Assembly: GCA_028717525.1 (NCBI GenBank)
Contig: JAQUNT010000035.1
Span: 1 to 10,534 of the forward strand
Length of the DNA stretch: 10,534 bases
Direction of reading: 5' to 3'
Source of the DNA: Elusimicrobiota bacterium
GTDB taxonomy: Bacteria > Elusimicrobiota > Elusimicrobia > UBA1565 > UBA9628
The notes below the pieces were generated by a model. That model was not told the DNA's origin. It made no database searches and worked only from the letters and a program-made list of their open reading frames with translations. Within the stretch, counting starts at the first letter, position 1. Each line of letters begins with the position of its first letter. A program made the position numbers and the translations under genes. Shown piece after piece: positions 1-6,297 of the stretch.

Positions 1-547
1 TGCGTCTCCATTCGTTCCTCAGCAGTCCCCAGCACTCCTGGTCCAGCCAGCGGCCGTTGAGGAGCTTCTCGCGGCGCAGGCAGCCCTCGTAGCGGAAGCC
101 CGCGCGCTGGAGCACCTTGCGCGCCGCCCGGTTGGCCGGGTCCAGGCGCGCGTAGACCTTCTGCAGGCCCTCGCGCCGGAAGGCGTGCTCGACCAGCAGC
201 CGGCCGGCCTCCACGCCGTAGCCCCGGCCTTGCCGGTCGGCGCGGATCCAGAGCGAGACCTCGGCCAGCCCCGGCCCGGCCTGCAGCCCCTGCAAAGAAG
301 CCACCCCGGCCAGCAGGCCGGAGCGCGCCTCGAACACGCCGAAGTCCTCCCGCTCGCCGCGCTCGCGGGCCTCGCCGCAGGCCCGGATGAAGCCCCGGCT
401 GTCCTCCGCGGAGGCCGCGGCCGGGACCCAGCGCAGGCGCCGGCGGAGCGATTCCCGCGAGGAGTCCACCGCGGCGAAGAGCGCCTCGGCGTCCTCCGCG
501 GCGAGGGGGGCCAGGGACAGCCGGCGCCCCCGCAACGGGCCGCTCAT
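1..547 (-). CDS. GNAT-family N-acetyltransferase, RimJ/RimL-like (partial, C-terminus off the left edge)
   Basis: Reading from ATG at 547 down to the edge gives 182 codons with no stop. The protein looks like a GCN5-related acetyltransferase of the RimJ/RimL type, which moves acetyl from acetyl-CoA to an amino group. The acetyl-CoA loop is visible at residues 104-113 (DRQGRGYGVE). It is followed by a helix to about 123 and the usual late segment NRAARKVLQRAGFRYEG (139-155), with LNGRWLDQECWGLL near the end, as in the family. RimJ/RimL proteins are about 170-190 residues, so only a few residues are probably missing. The ATG overlaps the stop of the glycosyltransferase upstream as ATGA, with no clear Shine-Dalgarno, which suggests translational coupling. 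The substrate is unknown; it could be a protein N-terminus, a small molecule or an amino sugar, the last only by association with its neighbour. Confidence 0.85.
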   Translation of the reverse strand, partial: MSGPLRGRRLSLAPLAAEDAEALFAAVDSSRESLRRRLRWVPAAASAEDSRGFIRACGEARERGEREDFGVFEARSGLLAGVASLQGLQAGPGLAEVSLWIRADRQGRGYGVEAGRLLVEHAFRREGLQKVYARLDPANRAARKVLQRAGFRYEGCLRREKLLNGRWLDQECWGLLRNEWRR

Positions 548-1869
548 GGGGACTGCACCGCTTGGCAGGCGGCCAGGACCGCCTCGGCCGCGCGCGAGAA
601 GGGCATGGCCGCGGCGCGCTCCCGAGCCCGCCGGCCCATCGCGGCGAGCCGCCCGTCCTGGCCCCAGACCGCGTCCAGGGCCTCGGCCAGGCGCCGCGGC
701 GCCGCGGCCAGGCCGGAGTAGGGCACCACCACGCCGCAGGAGTCGTCGAGGATCTCGCGCACCCCGTAATGGTCGCTGGCCAGCACCGCCAGGCCCGCCT
801 GCATGGCCTCCACCAGGTTGAGCCCGTAGCTCTCGTGGACCGACGGGGAGACGAAGAGCTGGGCCAGGCGGAAATGGGCCTTCTTGCCCGCCGCGTCGAG
901 GTAGCCGGGGAAGTACACCTTGGCCCGGCCCAGGCCCGCGGCCGCGGCGCGCACGCGCCGGCAGTAGGCCGCGCCCTGCATGAAGGAGGCCTCCCCGCAG
1001 ATGAGGAGCACCACGTCGCGCCCCTCCAGGCGGCCCTCCTGTTCCAGCAGGCGCAGGGCCTCGAGCAGCAGGTGTATGCCCTTCTCCGGCGAGATGCGGC
1101 TCAAGGTCATCAGGACCACGGTGCGCTCGTCGATGTGGTAGCGCTGCCGCAGCTCGCGCAGGCGCTCCGGCGCGGGCTCCGGGGCCTCGTCCGCCCAGGC
1201 GCCCCAGGGCACCACGCTCATGCGGCCGGCCAGGCCGCCGCCGGGAGCCTCGCCGTCGTAGCAGCGAGCCAAGGTCTCGGCCATGCTCCGCGAGGGCACG
1301 ATGAGGCGGCGGGAGTGGGCCACGGTCTCGCGCTGCTTGTCGAAGACGATGCGCAGCAGGTCCGGGACCGCTCCGGAGAGCCCCAGCCTGCGGCAGCGTT
1401 CGTAGAGCCGGGTCAGGTGCTGGGGCGGCACCAGGCTGTGCAGGTAGATCTTGTTGAAATAGTCCACCACGTCCACGTGCCACAAAGAGACGATGGGGTA
1501 GCCGGCCTCGGCCAGCCTGGCCACGGTCGGGCCCTCGGAGACGTCGTTGACCAGCACGGTGGTCCGCGCCGGGGGCAGGCGGTCGCGGCGGGCCAGGAGC
1601 CAGTCCGTGGTGGCGGCCTCGAAATCCCGGCAGAAGCGGGCGTACTCGAACTCGGAGAGCCGGACCAGGTCGTAGCCGGGCCCGGCCGGCAGCCGGATGT
1701 ACTCGACGCCCGCGGCCGGGGCTTCCAGCCCGGAGCCCAGCACGGTCAGGCCGCGCAGGCCCCCCGTAGCCCAGTGCCGGATGAGCCGCAGGCCCACCAT
1801 GGCGCCGCCGCCCAGAGGCGTGCGGTCCATGGGGTAGCCCAGATGGCTGCCGATGAACACGATGCCCAA
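544..1869 (-). CDS. Glycosyltransferase, GT4-type (GT-B fold)
   Basis: This 441-residue protein is a retaining glycosyltransferase of the GT4 kind, transferring a sugar from a nucleotide-sugar donor, probably for a surface glycan or glycolipid. The N-terminal domain opens with a Rossmann-type strand and the glycine loop PLGGGAM (18-24). The C-terminal domain has SRISPEKG (257-264), typical of donor phosphate binding, and HESYGLNLVEAM (345-356), which carries the E-x7-E pair (E346, E354) of the family. Length is normal for GT4. The chosen start is a TTG at 1869. An in-frame TAA lies just upstream (1881-1879), so the start cannot be earlier; GTG at 1860 is the alternative. There is no Shine-Dalgarno, and a TATAAT on this strand (1883-1878) would put the transcript start almost on the codon. 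It is followed by, and overlaps, the acetyltransferase. Acceptor and donor cannot be told from sequence. Confidence 0.9.
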   Translation of the reverse strand: MGIVFIGSHLGYPMDRTPLGGGAMVGLRLIRHWATGGLRGLTVLGSGLEAPAAGVEYIRLPAGPGYDLVRLSEFEYARFCRDFEAATTDWLLARRDRLPPARTTVLVNDVSEGPTVARLAEAGYPIVSLWHVDVVDYFNKIYLHSLVPPQHLTRLYERCRRLGLSGAVPDLLRIVFDKQRETVAHSRRLIVPSRSMAETLARCYDGEAPGGGLAGRMSVVPWGAWADEAPEPAPERLRELRQRYHIDERTVVLMTLSRISPEKGIHLLLEALRLLEQEGRLEGRDVVLLICGEASFMQGAAYCRRVRAAAAGLGRAKVYFPGYLDAAGKKAHFRLAQLFVSPSVHESYGLNLVEAMQAGLAVLASDHYGVREILDDSCGVVVPYSGLAAAPRRLAEALDAVWGQDGRLAAMGRRARERAAAMPFSRAAEAVLAACQAVQSP

Positions 1870-1877
1870 GCTTTGCG

Positions 1878-1883
1878 ATTATA
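1878..1883 (-). promoter_or_regulatory. Putative -10 box for the glycosyltransferase / acetyltransferase pair
   Basis: Read on the minus strand this is a perfect TATAAT. Its expected transcript start, about 7 bases downstream, falls near 1871, two bases before the TTG start at 1869. No convincing -35 is seen at 17 bases. It faces away from the thiolase promoter, so the roughly 50-base gap works as a divergent promoter region. Confidence 0.5.
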
Positions 1884-1887
1884 ACAT

Positions 1888-1916
1888 TTGCGCGCGCGCG
1901 TCCTATGGTCTATAAT
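1888..1916 (+). promoter_or_regulatory. Putative sigma-70-type promoter of the thiolase gene
   Basis: TTGCGC (1888-1893, three of six matches to TTGACA) is followed after exactly 17 bases by a perfect TATAAT (1911-1916). The predicted transcript start is about 1922-1923, on the ATG at 1923, so the mRNA would be leaderless. An alternating CG run (1890-1900) lies in the spacer. Confidence 0.6.
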
Positions 1917-1922
1917 GAGCGC

Positions 1923-3272
1923 ATGAAGGCAGAAGCCAGACGGATCGTCCTTTGCGCGGGCCTGCGCACGCCCATCGGCCACATCTCGCGCAGCCTGGCG
2001 GACCTCCCGCCGGCGGCGCTCATGCACGCCGCGGTGCATAACCTCCTGGAACGCGCCCGCCTGGAAGCCGCGGCCGTGGACGGCCTCATCGTGGGCTGGG
2101 TCGGGCAGACCTTCTCCGCCCCCAACATCGCGCGCGTGGTGGCCTTGACCAGCGGCCTGCCCGAGAAGTGCCAGTCCCTCACGGTCCAGAACAACTGCAT
2201 CTCCTCCTTCGAGGCCGTCAGCGAGGCGGCGCGCCGCATCCTGGTCGGCGAAGGGCGTCTCTACGTCGTGGGCGGGACCGAGAGCATGTCCCGCCTGCCC
2301 TACACCATCGAGGGCTCGCGCGCGGCGCGGGAGCTGCGCAGCCTGGCCACGGTCAAAGAGCGCTGGGGCGCGCTGTGGGACAACCCCAACGCCAGCATCG
2401 TCGACGCCATGGAGGAGGGCCTGACCGACCCGGTGGAGCACATCAACATGGCCGCCACGGCCGAGGTCTGCGCGCAGTTCTACGCCATCCCCCGGGAGGA
2501 GCAGGACCGCTTCGCCTGCGAGAGCTTCCGGCGCACCTTAGCCGCCTGGAGCCGGGGCTTCTACGCCTCGCACGTGGCCCCGGTGGTGGTCGACGGCAGG
2601 ACGATCCTGGAGAAGGACGAGTACCCGTTCCTGCGCGAGGACCTGCCCAACAAGCCCCAGATGTTCGCCAAGGCGCCGGCCCTGTTCGGCTCCACGGCCT
2701 ATCCGCTCAAGGATTTCTACCGGGACAACGCGGCGTTCTTGAAGGACCGGGCTTTCGAGGAGGGCAAGAGCCAGGCCACCGTGACTTTGTTCAACTCCTG
2801 CGGCCGCTCGGACGGGGCCTCGGCCGTGATCGTGACCACCCCGGAGCGCGCGGCGGAGCTGGGCTTGCAGCCTCTGGCCGAGCTGCGCGGCTGGGGCTAC
2901 TACGGCAACGAGCCGGCCTTCATGGGCGTCTCTCCGGCCCTGGCGGCGCCCGTGGCCCTGGAGTCCGCGGGCCTGAAGTTCGCGGAACTCGACCGCGTGG
3001 AGCTGCACGAGCCTTTCGCGGCCACGGTGCTCTCCATCTTCAAGATCGGGCCGGAGCACGGCTGCGACTGGCGGGCCAAGTACGAGGCGGGCGCGATCAA
3101 CCCCAACGGCGGCTCCATCGCCTTGGGCCATCCCCTGGGAGCCACGGGCACGCGCCTGATCCTCAACCTCATGTACTCCCTGCACGAGGACCCGGCGGCC
3201 CGGCTGGGCCTGGCCGCGGCCTGCGCGGGCGGCGGCACGGGCGGCGCGCTCGTGCTCGAAAAGCTCTCCTGA
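1923..3272 (+). CDS. Thiolase (acetyl-CoA C-acyltransferase family)
   Basis: This 449-residue thiolase condenses or cleaves acyl-CoA units, as in beta-oxidation or acetoacetyl-CoA synthesis. All catalytic landmarks are present. The nucleophilic cysteine is C92 in VQNNCISSFEA, followed by GGTESMSRLPY (118-127). HEPFA holds H362, NGGSIALGHPLGATG holds H403, and CAGGGTGGAL holds the second catalytic cysteine C434. It is about 50 residues longer than classical 390-residue thiolases, with extra sequence near 205-280; FadI-type and some archaeal thiolases are also longer. An earlier in-frame ATG at 1905 exists, but it overlaps the TATAAT box, so I place the start at ATG 1923. No Shine-Dalgarno precedes it, consistent with a leaderless transcript. 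It is probably a cytoplasmic, separately transcribed metabolic gene. Direction of the reaction and chain length are unknown. Confidence 0.92.
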   Translation: MKAEARRIVLCAGLRTPIGHISRSLADLPPAALMHAAVHNLLERARLEAAAVDGLIVGWVGQTFSAPNIARVVALTSGLPEKCQSLTVQNNCISSFEAVSEAARRILVGEGRLYVVGGTESMSRLPYTIEGSRAARELRSLATVKERWGALWDNPNASIVDAMEEGLTDPVEHINMAATAEVCAQFYAIPREEQDRFACESFRRTLAAWSRGFYASHVAPVVVDGRTILEKDEYPFLREDLPNKPQMFAKAPALFGSTAYPLKDFYRDNAAFLKDRAFEEGKSQATVTLFNSCGRSDGASAVIVTTPERAAELGLQPLAELRGWGYYGNEPAFMGVSPALAAPVALESAGLKFAELDRVELHEPFAATVLSIFKIGPEHGCDWRAKYEAGAINPNGGSIALGHPLGATGTRLILNLMYSLHEDPAARLGLAAACAGGGTGGALVLEKLS

Positions 3273-3285
3273 AAACGTCTATAAT
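3256..3285 (+). promoter_or_regulatory. Putative promoter of the carbamoyltransferase operon
   Basis: A perfect TATAAT lies at 3280-3285, preceded after 18 bases by TCGAAA (3256-3261, four of six matches to TTGACA) inside the end of the thiolase gene. The predicted transcript start near 3292 leaves only about 6 bases before the GTG at 3298 and no room for a Shine-Dalgarno site. The TCTATAAT context matches that in front of the thiolase. Confidence 0.5.
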
Positions 3286-3297
3286 ATCCGGGCGATT

Positions 3298-5115
3298 GTG
3301 AACATCCTCGGGATCTCGGCGTTTTACCACGACAGCGCGGCGGCCCTGGTCCAGGACGGCCGCATCGTGGCCGCGGCCCAGGAAGAGCGCTTCACGCGCA
3401 AGCGCCACGACTCGGATTTCCCCATCCACGCCATCGCCTACTGCCTGGAGGCGGGCGGGCTCAAGGTCCCGGACCTGGACCTGGTGGGCTTCTACGACAA
3501 GCCCTTCCTCAAGTTCGAGCGCATGCTCAAGACCTACATGGCCTACGCGCCGCGGGGCTTCCAGTCCTTCCGCATGGCCATGCCGCTGTGGCTCAAGGGC
3601 AAGCTCTGGATGAAGTCCCACATCCGCGAGACGCTCGGCTACCCGGGCGCCATCCTCTTCCCCGAGCACCACGAATCCCACGCCGCCTCCGCTTTCTTCC
3701 CCTCGCCTTTTGGAGAAGCGGCCATCGTGACCATGGACGGGGTGGGCGAGTGGGCCACGGCCTCCATCGGCGAGGGCCGCGGCCATCAAGTCAGGCTCGC
3801 CCAGGAGCTGCACTTCCCCCATTCCTTGGGCCTGCTCTACTGCGCCTTCACCTACTACACCGGATTCAAGGTCAACTCCGGCGAGTACAAGGTCATGGGC
3901 CTGGCCCCTTACGGCGAGCCCAAGTACGCGGACCTCATCTACAAGGAGCTCATCGACCTCAAGGCCGACGGCTCGCTCAAGCTCAACCAGGAGTATTTCG
4001 ACTACTGCTCGGGCCTGGCCATGACCAGCGAGAAGTTCCACGCGCTCTTCGGCGGCCCGCCGCGCCAGCCGGAATCCGAACTGACCCAGAAGGAGATGGA
4101 CCTGGCCGCCTCGGTGCAGGCCGTGACCGAGGAGGTCATGCTGCGCATGGCGCGGCACGCCAGGAAGGTGACCGGCCTCAAGGACCTCTGCCTGGCCGGC
4201 GGCGTGGCCCTCAACTGCGTGGGCAACGGCCGCATCCTGCGCGAGAACGTCTTCGAACGGATCTGGATCCAGCCGGCCTCGGGGGACGCGGGCGGCGCCT
4301 TGGGGGCCGCTTTGCTGCTCTGGCACCAATACCTGGGGAAGGAAAGGACCGTCTCGGAAGGCCGCGACTCCCAGCAGGGCTCGCTGTTGGGACCCAGCTT
4401 CTCGGACGAGCACATCGGCGCCTGGCTCAAGGCCAAGGACATCCCGCACAGGAAGCTCGACCCCAAGGACGTGGCCCGGGAGACCGCGGCGCTCCTGAAG
4501 GAAGGCCATGTCATCGGCTGGTTCCAGGGGCGCATGGAGTTCGGGCCCCGGGCCTTGGGCAGCCGCAGCATCGTGGGCGACGCGCGCAACGTCGAGATGC
4601 AGGCCAAGATGAACCTCAAGATCAAGTTCCGCGAGTCCTTCCGTCCCTTCGCCCCCTCGGTGCTGGCCGAACACTATCAAGAGTACTTCGACCTCCCCTG
4701 CGAGAGCCCCTACATGCTGCTCACCGCGCCGGTGGTCGAGTCGCGCCGCATCCCCATGAGCGGGGAGCAGCAGAAGCTCTGGGGCATAGCCAAGCTCAAC
4801 GTGCCGCGCTCCGACCTGCCGGCCATCACGCACGTGGACTACTCCGCGCGCCTGCAGACCGTCAACCAGGCCGACAACGCGCCCTATCATGAGCTCATCG
4901 CCGAGTTCCGCAAGCTCACGGGCTGCGGCGTCGTCGTCAACACCTCCTTCAACGTGCGCGGCGAGCCCATCGTGTGCCGGCCGCAGGAGGCCTACACCTG
5001 CTTCATGCGCACGCACATGGACTACCTGGTGCTGGGCAGCCACCTCCTGGACAAGAAGGCGCAGGGCGAATTCAAAGAGGACCAATCATGGATGAAGGAA
5101 TTCGCGCTCGACTAG
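3298..5115 (+). CDS. Carbamoyltransferase, NodU/CmcH family
   Basis: This 605-residue enzyme is expected to transfer a carbamoyl group from carbamoyl phosphate, through an ATP-dependent carbamoyl-adenylate, to a hydroxyl or similar acceptor. It has the full two-domain structure. The N-terminal Kae1-like part has NILGISAFYHDSAA (2-15), EHHESHAASAF (123-133), DGVGEWATAS (147-156), SGEYKVMGLAPYG (194-206), LAGGVALNCVGN (299-310) and QPASGDAGGALG (325-336). The C-terminal YrdC-like part has FQGRMEFGPRALGSRSI (409-425), FRESFRPFAPSVL (444-456) and NTSFNVRGEPIV (548-559). Length and motifs are normal, with no lost key residue seen. The GTG start at 3298 gives the canonical N-terminus and has no Shine-Dalgarno. 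It overlaps the SxtJ-like gene by 28 bases. In other genomes this trio appears in glycan or secondary-metabolite loci; the acceptor here is unknown. Confidence 0.95.
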   Translation: MNILGISAFYHDSAAALVQDGRIVAAAQEERFTRKRHDSDFPIHAIAYCLEAGGLKVPDLDLVGFYDKPFLKFERMLKTYMAYAPRGFQSFRMAMPLWLKGKLWMKSHIRETLGYPGAILFPEHHESHAASAFFPSPFGEAAIVTMDGVGEWATASIGEGRGHQVRLAQELHFPHSLGLLYCAFTYYTGFKVNSGEYKVMGLAPYGEPKYADLIYKELIDLKADGSLKLNQEYFDYCSGLAMTSEKFHALFGGPPRQPESELTQKEMDLAASVQAVTEEVMLRMARHARKVTGLKDLCLAGGVALNCVGNGRILRENVFERIWIQPASGDAGGALGAALLLWHQYLGKERTVSEGRDSQQGSLLGPSFSDEHIGAWLKAKDIPHRKLDPKDVARETAALLKEGHVIGWFQGRMEFGPRALGSRSIVGDARNVEMQAKMNLKIKFRESFRPFAPSVLAEHYQEYFDLPCESPYMLLTAPVVESRRIPMSGEQQKLWGIAKLNVPRSDLPAITHVDYSARLQTVNQADNAPYHELIAEFRKLTGCGVVVNTSFNVRGEPIVCRPQEAYTCFMRTHMDYLVLGSHLLDKKAQGEFKEDQSWMKEFALD

Positions 5116-5519
5116 GCCTGCCCGTCCCGGACCCGGACCGGCCCCGCAAGGACCTGCGCGTCTTCGGCATCGGCCTGGCCGTGGTCCTGAGCTTCTTCGC
5201 CTTCCTGTCCTGGCGCAAGGCCGGAGCGGCCTGGCCTTATGAGCTGACCCTGGCCGCGGTCTGCGCCCTCCTGGGCGGCCTGCGGCCCATGGCTTTGGGG
5301 CCCGTCTACAAGCCCTGGATGAAGGCCGCGCGCGCCATCGGCAAGGCCAACACCTGGCTGCTCATGGCCTTGGTCTATTATCTGGTGATCACGCCCTACG
5401 CCTTCATCGCCCGCCTCATCGGCGGCGACCTGTTGGACGAGCGGCTCCGGGACCGGGAGAGCTACTGGCATCCGCGGAGCGGCCTGCCCGCGCCGGAGTC
5501 GTACCGCAACCAGTTCTGA
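5088..5519 (+). CDS. SxtJ-like membrane protein
   Basis: This is a 143-residue small membrane protein of the SxtJ type, a family found next to carbamoyltransferases (named from the saxitoxin cluster) whose biochemical role is unknown. Three hydrophobic segments are visible at about 25-42, 50-66 and 87-109. The charged tail ends in SYWHPR (125-130) and SYRNQF (138-143), typical for the family. The ATG at 5088 is preferred over a longer in-frame reading from 4974, because it is preceded by an AGAGG site (5076-5080) and the upstream extension is only an out-of-frame reading of the carbamoyltransferase. It overlaps the end of that gene by 28 bases and is followed within 9 bases by the DUF5989 gene, so the three are one operon. 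Confidence 0.85.
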   Translation: MDEGIRARLGLPVPDPDRPRKDLRVFGIGLAVVLSFFAFLSWRKAGAAWPYELTLAAVCALLGGLRPMALGPVYKPWMKAARAIGKANTWLLMALVYYLVITPYAFIARLIGGDLLDERLRDRESYWHPRSGLPAPESYRNQF

Positions 5520-5528
5520 GGAGGCATT

Positions 5529-5687
5529 ATGGCCAAGATGGAGATGCTGCGCGAACTCTGGGGCTTCCTCAAGCACCGCAAAGCCTACTGGCTGGCGCCC
5601 ATCATCATCGTCCTCCTGCTCCTGGGCGGCCTGATCCTGCTCTCGGAGACCACGGCCGTGGCTCCTTTCGTCTACACCCTGTTCTAG
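5529..5687 (+). CDS. DUF5989-family small membrane protein (52 aa)
   Basis: A short gene of 52 residues: MAKMEMLRELWGFLKHRKAY opens it, one hydrophobic helix spans about 21-38, and it ends in APFVYTLF. This matches the DUF5989 pattern (ELW-x-FL-x4-K-x2-WL, a leucine-rich helix, and a terminal PF-(I/V)-YTLF). Members typically sit right after an SxtJ-like gene and a carbamoyltransferase, as here. A strong Shine-Dalgarno, GAGGAGG (5518-5524), overlaps the stop codon of the SxtJ-like gene and precedes the ATG by 4 bases. Function is unknown; co-occurrence suggests a membrane subunit or anchor for the carbamoylation step. It is probably the last gene of its operon. Confidence 0.85.
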   Translation: MAKMEMLRELWGFLKHRKAYWLAPIIIVLLLLGGLILLSETTAVAPFVYTLF

Positions 5688-5716
5688 GGCCCGGCGCGCT
5701 GTAATACTCCCGGGCC
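5688..5716 (+). repeat. GC-rich inverted repeat with TGTAAT in the loop (copy 1)
   Basis: GGCCCGG (5688-5694) pairs perfectly with CCGGGCC (5710-5716) around a 15-base loop holding TGTAATACT. It begins directly after the stop codon of the DUF5989 gene. It could act as a weak terminator of that operon, though no T-run follows, or be part of the control of the next gene. A longer hairpin sits at the matching place upstream of the sigma factor gene. Confidence 0.5.
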
Positions 5717-5726
5717 GGCCGCGTAT
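5700..5726 (+). promoter_or_regulatory. Putative ECF-type promoter upstream of the single-domain RcpC-like gene
   Basis: TGTAAT (5700-5705) and CGTAT (5722-5726) are separated by 16 bases. The arrangement is like known ECF promoters such as that of Bacillus SigW (TGAAAC-N16-CGTA). The 30-base block from 5700 matches the one from 6245 at 25 of 30 positions, including both boxes and the spacing. Expected transcription would start near 5732, about 18 bases before the ATG at 5750. The alternative is that TGTAAT alone is a housekeeping -10 box; no -35 is seen 17 bases further up. Confidence 0.55.
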
Positions 5727-5749
5727 CCATCGGCACACGGAGGTGCACG

Positions 5750-6208
5750 ATGAATACCAGATGGATGCTGTCCGCCGCGCTGGCCTTGCCGCTGCTGCTG
5801 GCCCTGCCCGCCCGGGCCATAGACCCCAAGCCGGCCCTGCCCGAGCCCGACGCGCAGGGGCTCTACGCGGGCTACCGGGCGCTGTCCTTGCCCATGTCAG
5901 GGTACAAGATCGTCTTCCTGGAGAAGGGCCAGCGCGTGGACGTGATGGTGACCTTCGACGCGGTCATGAAGGACAAGCGCAAGGAGAAGGTCACGGCCAC
6001 CATCCTCATGAACGTGGTGGTGGTCAACGTGCAGAAGCCCGCCAAGCTCGAGGAGAACGGGGTCGTGGAGCTGCTGCTCAACCCGAACGAGACCCAGTAC
6101 GCGGCCCTGAGCCTCTACCAGGGCGAGCTCTCCATCGCCCGGCGCGCGGCGGGCGACACGACCATGGCGCCGCTGGAGATGGCCTCCCTGCGCAAGCTGT
6201 TCCGGTAG
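5750..6208 (+). CDS. Secreted single-domain CpaB/RcpC-like protein
   Basis: This 152-residue exported protein has a signal peptide with a hydrophobic run to about residue 20 and a likely cut after ARA (21-23), then a short proline-rich linker. Residues 41-133 read as an RcpC-type domain, as found in the C-terminal half of the Flp/Tad pilus protein CpaB. It shows GYRALSLP, a turn with FLEKGQRVDVMVTF (56-69), VTATILMNVVVVNV (81-94), LLLNPNETQYAALS (108-121) and GELSIARR (125-132). The tail ends APLEMASLRKLFR (140-152). Unlike CpaB there is no N-terminal SAF domain. A good ribosome site, GGAGG (5739-5743), lies 6 bases before the ATG. The domain recurs at the C-termini of the proteins at 7449 and 8569. 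It is transcribed alone between two promoter-like repeats and is a likely target of the sigma factor that follows. Exact role unknown. Confidence 0.8.
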   Translation: MNTRWMLSAALALPLLLALPARAIDPKPALPEPDAQGLYAGYRALSLPMSGYKIVFLEKGQRVDVMVTFDAVMKDKRKEKVTATILMNVVVVNVQKPAKLEENGVVELLLNPNETQYAALSLYQGELSIARRAAGDTTMAPLEMASLRKLFR

Positions 6209-6218
6209 TCCAATTGTC

Positions 6219-6224
6219 TATACT
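6219..6224 (+). promoter_or_regulatory. Possible housekeeping -10 box upstream of the sigma factor operon
   Basis: TATACT, in the context TCTATACT, resembles the TCTATAAT boxes ahead of the thiolase and carbamoyltransferase genes. A start near 6231 would place the inverted repeat (6229-6264) at the 5' end of the transcript. No good -35 is seen. With the ECF-like site at 6245 this would make two promoters in tandem. Confidence 0.35.
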
Positions 6225-6228
6225 GTAT

Positions 6229-6264
6229 CCCGGCTCCGGAGGCCTGTAATACTCCGGGGCCGGG
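6229..6264 (+). repeat. 13-bp inverted repeat with TGTAAT in the loop (copy 2)
   Basis: The left arm (6229-6241) pairs with the right arm (6252-6264) over 13 positions, 12 Watson-Crick and one G-T, around the 10-base loop GCCTGTAATA. It follows the stop of the RcpC-like gene by about 20 bases, so it could be a terminator, but no T-run follows. Because the loop holds the proposed -35 of the next promoter, a cruciform or operator role is also possible. Confidence 0.6.
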
Positions 6265-6271
6265 CCCGTAT
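6245..6271 (+). promoter_or_regulatory. Putative ECF-type promoter of the sigma factor operon (autoregulatory)
   Basis: TGTAAT (6245-6250) and CGTAT (6267-6271) are separated by 16 bases, the same as in the copy at 5700-5726. The predicted start near 6277 gives a leader of about 20 bases carrying AGGAGGG (6280-6286). A sigma factor gene preceded by the same element as a neighbouring gene is the usual picture of an ECF regulator that activates itself. Confidence 0.55.
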
Positions 6272-6297
6272 ACCTAGGCAGGAGGGTGGTCTCCCGC

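Noticed and set aside
562..1884. 440-codon plus-strand open frame opposite the glycosyltransferase
   Set aside because: The minus-strand frame has all GT4 motifs; the plus-strand frame is a compositionally biased shadow.
1890..1900. Alternating CG run as a special regulatory or Z-DNA element
   Set aside because: Only 11 bases in very GC-rich DNA; it is more simply part of the promoter spacer.
1905..1922. Upstream ATG start adding six residues to the thiolase
   Set aside because: It overlaps the TATAAT box and would be lost from a transcript starting near 1923; there is no Shine-Dalgarno for it.
3169..5085. Long open frame of 638 codons on the minus strand
   Set aside because: It lies exactly opposite the complete carbamoyltransferase. 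The protein is low in complexity (H, G, A, R rich) without motifs, as expected from the codon pattern of GC-rich genes.
4974..5087. N-terminal extension of the SxtJ-like protein
   Set aside because: The extra 38 residues are an out-of-frame reading of the carbamoyltransferase, and the ATG at 5088 has its own ribosome site.
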